Assembly: GCF_009192745.1 (NCBI RefSeq)
Contig: NZ_VTFV01000002.1
Coordinates: 434,001-498,000, forward strand
Length of the DNA: 64,000 nucleotides
Origin: Arthrobacter citreus
GTDB taxonomy: Bacteria > Actinomycetota > Actinomycetes > Actinomycetales > Micrococcaceae
Direction of reading: 5' to 3'
The notes under the pieces are model-generated. The model searched no databases. It saw nothing but the letters and a program-made list of their open reading frames with translations, and was not told the DNA's origin. The position numbers and the translations under genes are program-made. Positions 61,945 to 64,000 of the stretch are shown in pieces. Position 1 is the stretch's first letter. The number at the start of each line of letters is the position of its first letter.

Positions 61945-61963
61945 CAGGGTTAGCCTAACCTAA
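61945..61963 (-). promoter_or_regulatory. DtxR/IdeR iron box
   Basis: On the minus strand TTAGGTTAGGCTAACCCT matches the known 19-bp DtxR/IdeR palindrome TTAGGTTAGSCTAACCTAA at 17 of its bases. It lies 81 bases before the binding-protein start and probably represses the whole six-gene operon when iron is plentiful. Confidence 0.85.
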
Positions 61964-62107
61964 CTTGGAGCGAATTACGCAACGTTACTGTTCGCTAATA
62001 CTCTGACGTGGGTCCGTGCCCCTCGAATGCTCCAATTTGGGCCGGCTCAGTGAACCTCAATCTAAAACCTCTGGTGTTGAAGGCCGTGCGGACCTAGGGT
62101 AATTCGC

Positions 62108-63007
62108 ATGCGAAATATTGAGGCGCCCCGAACTGAGGCGCGGCAGGTCAGCATCGGTGTGCGGACCGCGGGAACCATCTTCGGTACGCTGCGTCTTCCC
62201 CTGGAGGATGAGCCGCTTGCCGCCGTCGCAATCCATCCGGCCACTGCGGTTCCGCAACGGCTGTACAGCGGCTTCGCGGAGTATCTGGCAACCCGTGGGT
62301 TCGCCGTGCTCTCCTACGACTACCGCGGCACCGGCGCATCCGGCAGCGCCCGGGAGAACCGCCGGCTGCGGATGCGTGACTGGATGGACGTGGACGTTCC
62401 GGCCGCCGCAGCCTGGCTGCGCGAACGCTACCCGGAGCTGCCGCACGTCGCGGTGGGACACAGCCTGGGCGGGCATGCGCTCGCGCTGAACAATGGCGGG
62501 GAAGGCCTGCAGGGTTTTATGACGGTGGCCTCGCACGCCGGTGTCACCCGCTCCATACCCGACCGTGCCGAGCGCGCCCGGGTGGAACTCATCCTGCGCG
62601 TCCTGGGGCCCGGAGCGGCACGCGTCCTGGGCTATGTTCCCGGACGCAGGATGGGCCTCGGCGAGGACATGCCTGCTGCTGCCATGCTGGAATGGAGCAA
62701 ATGGTCCCGCACGCCCGGGTACTTCTTTGATGACCCCACCATGCATGCCCGGGAGCGGACAGCGCGGGTGCGGACCAGGGTGCTGTGCGTTGGGCTCGAC
62801 GACGATCCCTGGGCTACGCCGGAACAGATCGGCGTGATTGCCCGCCAGCTGGTCAACGCGCAGGTTCAGACCCGAACCTACGCGCCGGAGGACGCCGGTG
62901 TGCCGGCAATAGGGCATATGGGATATTTCCGCCGCGGTCCCGGCGCGGTGCTGTGGCCCGACGCCGCTGCCTGGCTCGCCGCGCGTGCGGGAATAAGCGG
63001 GTCATGA
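62108..63007 (+). CDS. Alpha/beta hydrolase (serine aminopeptidase-like, 299 aa)
   Basis: This hydrolase has the fold start at AIHPATAVPQRLYSGFAEYL, the oxyanion DYRGTGASG, the nucleophile elbow VGHSLGGHA and the late His in GHMGYFR. It resembles monoacylglycerol-lipase/serine aminopeptidase S33 hydrolases, with unknown substrate. Its stop overlaps the start of the MarR gene (ATGA). Confidence 0.85.
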   Translation: MRNIEAPRTEARQVSIGVRTAGTIFGTLRLPLEDEPLAAVAIHPATAVPQRLYSGFAEYLATRGFAVLSYDYRGTGASGSARENRRLRMRDWMDVDVPAAAAWLRERYPELPHVAVGHSLGGHALALNNGGEGLQGFMTVASHAGVTRSIPDRAERARVELILRVLGPGAARVLGYVPGRRMGLGEDMPAAAMLEWSKWSRTPGYFFDDPTMHARERTARVRTRVLCVGLDDDPWATPEQIGVIARQLVNAQVQTRTYAPEDAGVPAIGHMGYFRRGPGAVLWPDAAAWLAARAGISGS

Positions 63008-63429
63008 ACGGCGGTAAGCCTCCTCGGCTGGTCTTCCTCACCCTGGAAGCCCAACGGCGGCTGGCGAGGTGGATCAGCCGGCGCGGGCGCCCGCACGGCA
63101 TCAGCGCACCGGCTGCCGGAGTGCTGTTCCACGTCGCGGCCGCGCCAGGGACCACCACGGGCGAGGTTGCCTCAGCGCTGCACGGCTCGGCGGCAGGTAC
63201 TTCCGGGCTGCTGTCGAGGATGGAACAGTCCGGGCTGATCACCCGCAGTCCTGACCCCGCGGACCGGCGGACCATCCGGGTGGAGCTCGCTCCAGCCGGG
63301 GAAGACGCGATGGCTGACATCCGCGAAGCGATCACCGACCTCAACGCCCTGATCACCGACGGCTTCAGCGCGGAGGAACTCGAGACCGTGGCACGCTGGC
63401 TGCGGCATGTTTCCCGTTCCGTGGGATAG
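63004..63429 (+). CDS. MarR-family transcriptional regulator
   Basis: This 141-residue winged-helix regulator has the core GTTTGEVASALHGSAAGTSGLLSRMEQSGLITRS and the wing DPADRRTIRVEL. It is translationally coupled to the hydrolase upstream and probably controls that operon. Confidence 0.88.
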   Translation: MNGGKPPRLVFLTLEAQRRLARWISRRGRPHGISAPAAGVLFHVAAAPGTTTGEVASALHGSAAGTSGLLSRMEQSGLITRSPDPADRRTIRVELAPAGEDAMADIREAITDLNALITDGFSAEELETVARWLRHVSRSVG

Positions 63430-63439
63430 CAGCGCCGCG

Positions 63440-64000
63440 CTAGGGCTGGTCCACCGCAGCCGGCAGAGTGAGGACGCCGTCCCGCATCCTCACCACGACG
63501 TCCGCAAGCGGGAGGAACTCGACGTCGTGCGTCACCAGGATGGTGGCGACATTGAACTCCTCCGTGACGTCCCTGAGCAGTTTCATGATGGAGGCGGACC
63601 GGTCATGGTCCAGTGCGGCGGTGGGCTCATCCACCAGGAGCAGTGACGGATTCCCCATCAGCGCCCGGGCAATGTTCACGCGCTGCCGCTGGCCGCCGGA
63701 GAGCTGGTGGGGCCGCTGGTTCACCTGTCCGCCCAGCCCGACGAGGTTGAGCAGTTCTCCGGCGCGCTCCGCGGCCGGACCGGTGCGTTCCCCGCGCAGA
63801 TGGGCAACGGCCACGAGCTGCTCCACGGCGGTGAGTGCCGGCAGCAGGTTGGGCTGCTGGAAGACGATGCCGATCTCCTCCCGCCGAAGACGGGCACGCT
63901 CAGCGTCATCCAGCCCGCCGACGTCGGCCCCGTTGACCAGGACTGTTCCGGAGGTCGGTGGGATCAAGGTTGCCGCGACGGCGAGCAGGCTGGACTTGCC
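63440..64000 (-). CDS. ABC transporter ATP-binding protein, LolD/MacB type (partial)
   Basis: The N-terminal end lies beyond the window; the visible part begins inside Walker A (GKSS). Q-loop FQQPNLLPALTA, signature LSGGQRQRVNIARAL, Walker B LLLVDEPTAALD and the His of VTHDVEFLP are intact. The short DEP-to-end spacing and signature fit the lipoprotein-release/FtsX-like exporter family. The partner permease should be upstream, outside the window. Confidence 0.9.
   Translation of the reverse strand, partial: GKSSLLAVAATLIPPTSGTVLVNGADVGGLDDAERARLRREEIGIVFQQPNLLPALTAVEQLVAVAHLRGERTGPAAERAGELLNLVGLGGQVNQRPHQLSGGQRQRVNIARALMGNPSLLLVDEPTAALDHDRSASIMKLLRDVTEEFNVATILVTHDVEFLPLADVVVRMRDGVLTLPAAVDQP

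Overview
The window is high-GC actinobacterial chromosome. The LLM oxidoreductase, MhuD-like heme oxygenase, DtxR/IdeR-type iron box, paired SMR exporters and general gene style suggest Arthrobacter or another Micrococcaceae. No rRNA, tRNA or CRISPR array was found.

Layout. 1-11.9 kb: two coupled hypothetical genes, a class A penicillin-binding protein, a DrrAB-type ABC exporter, thioredoxin reductase, an NRAMP manganese transporter, small membrane proteins and an MFS permease. 11.9-29.6 kb: an amino-acid permease, an M14 carboxypeptidase, a CoA-transferase, an SMR pair behind a guanidine-III riboswitch, a nucleoside salvage operon (hydrolase, MFS, ribokinase), a BCCT transporter, a flavin reductase, a MhuD-like heme oxygenase, two flavoenzymes, a lipoprotein and the 3' part of an LLM monooxygenase gene.

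29.6-41.1 kb is an 11.5-kb integrative element that splits the LLM gene. Joining the flanks at a TA dinucleotide restores the reading frame (...IDMR/YENPLY...), and joining the element ends gives a near-perfect palindromic attP, as expected for its serine integrase. The element carries a 943-residue STAND-like NTPase, a two-gene membrane operon whose second product has a histone-fold-like segment followed by two membrane helices, an HUH/SF3 replication protein with two small coupled genes, the integrase and a DUF3800 protein with a 16-residue tandem repeat. A third att-like arm inside the element suggests that it is composite: a 3.2-kb NTPase cassette joined to an 8.3-kb replicating element.

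41.1-64 kb: the 5' part of the LLM gene, an HNH nuclease, HAD and alpha/beta hydrolases, a divergent Lrp/LysE pair, a P450-ferredoxin-ferredoxin reductase operon with a divergent LysR regulator, a PadR operon, a Nudix hydrolase, a CynX-type permease and a MarR regulator. These are followed by a complete iron-siderophore operon (binding protein, two permeases, ATPase, siderophore-interacting protein, esterase) under an iron box, a hydrolase-MarR operon and a truncated ABC ATPase.

Dispersed palindromes with a shared TTTGAGGG-like centre occur in several intergenic gaps and look like a REP-type family.
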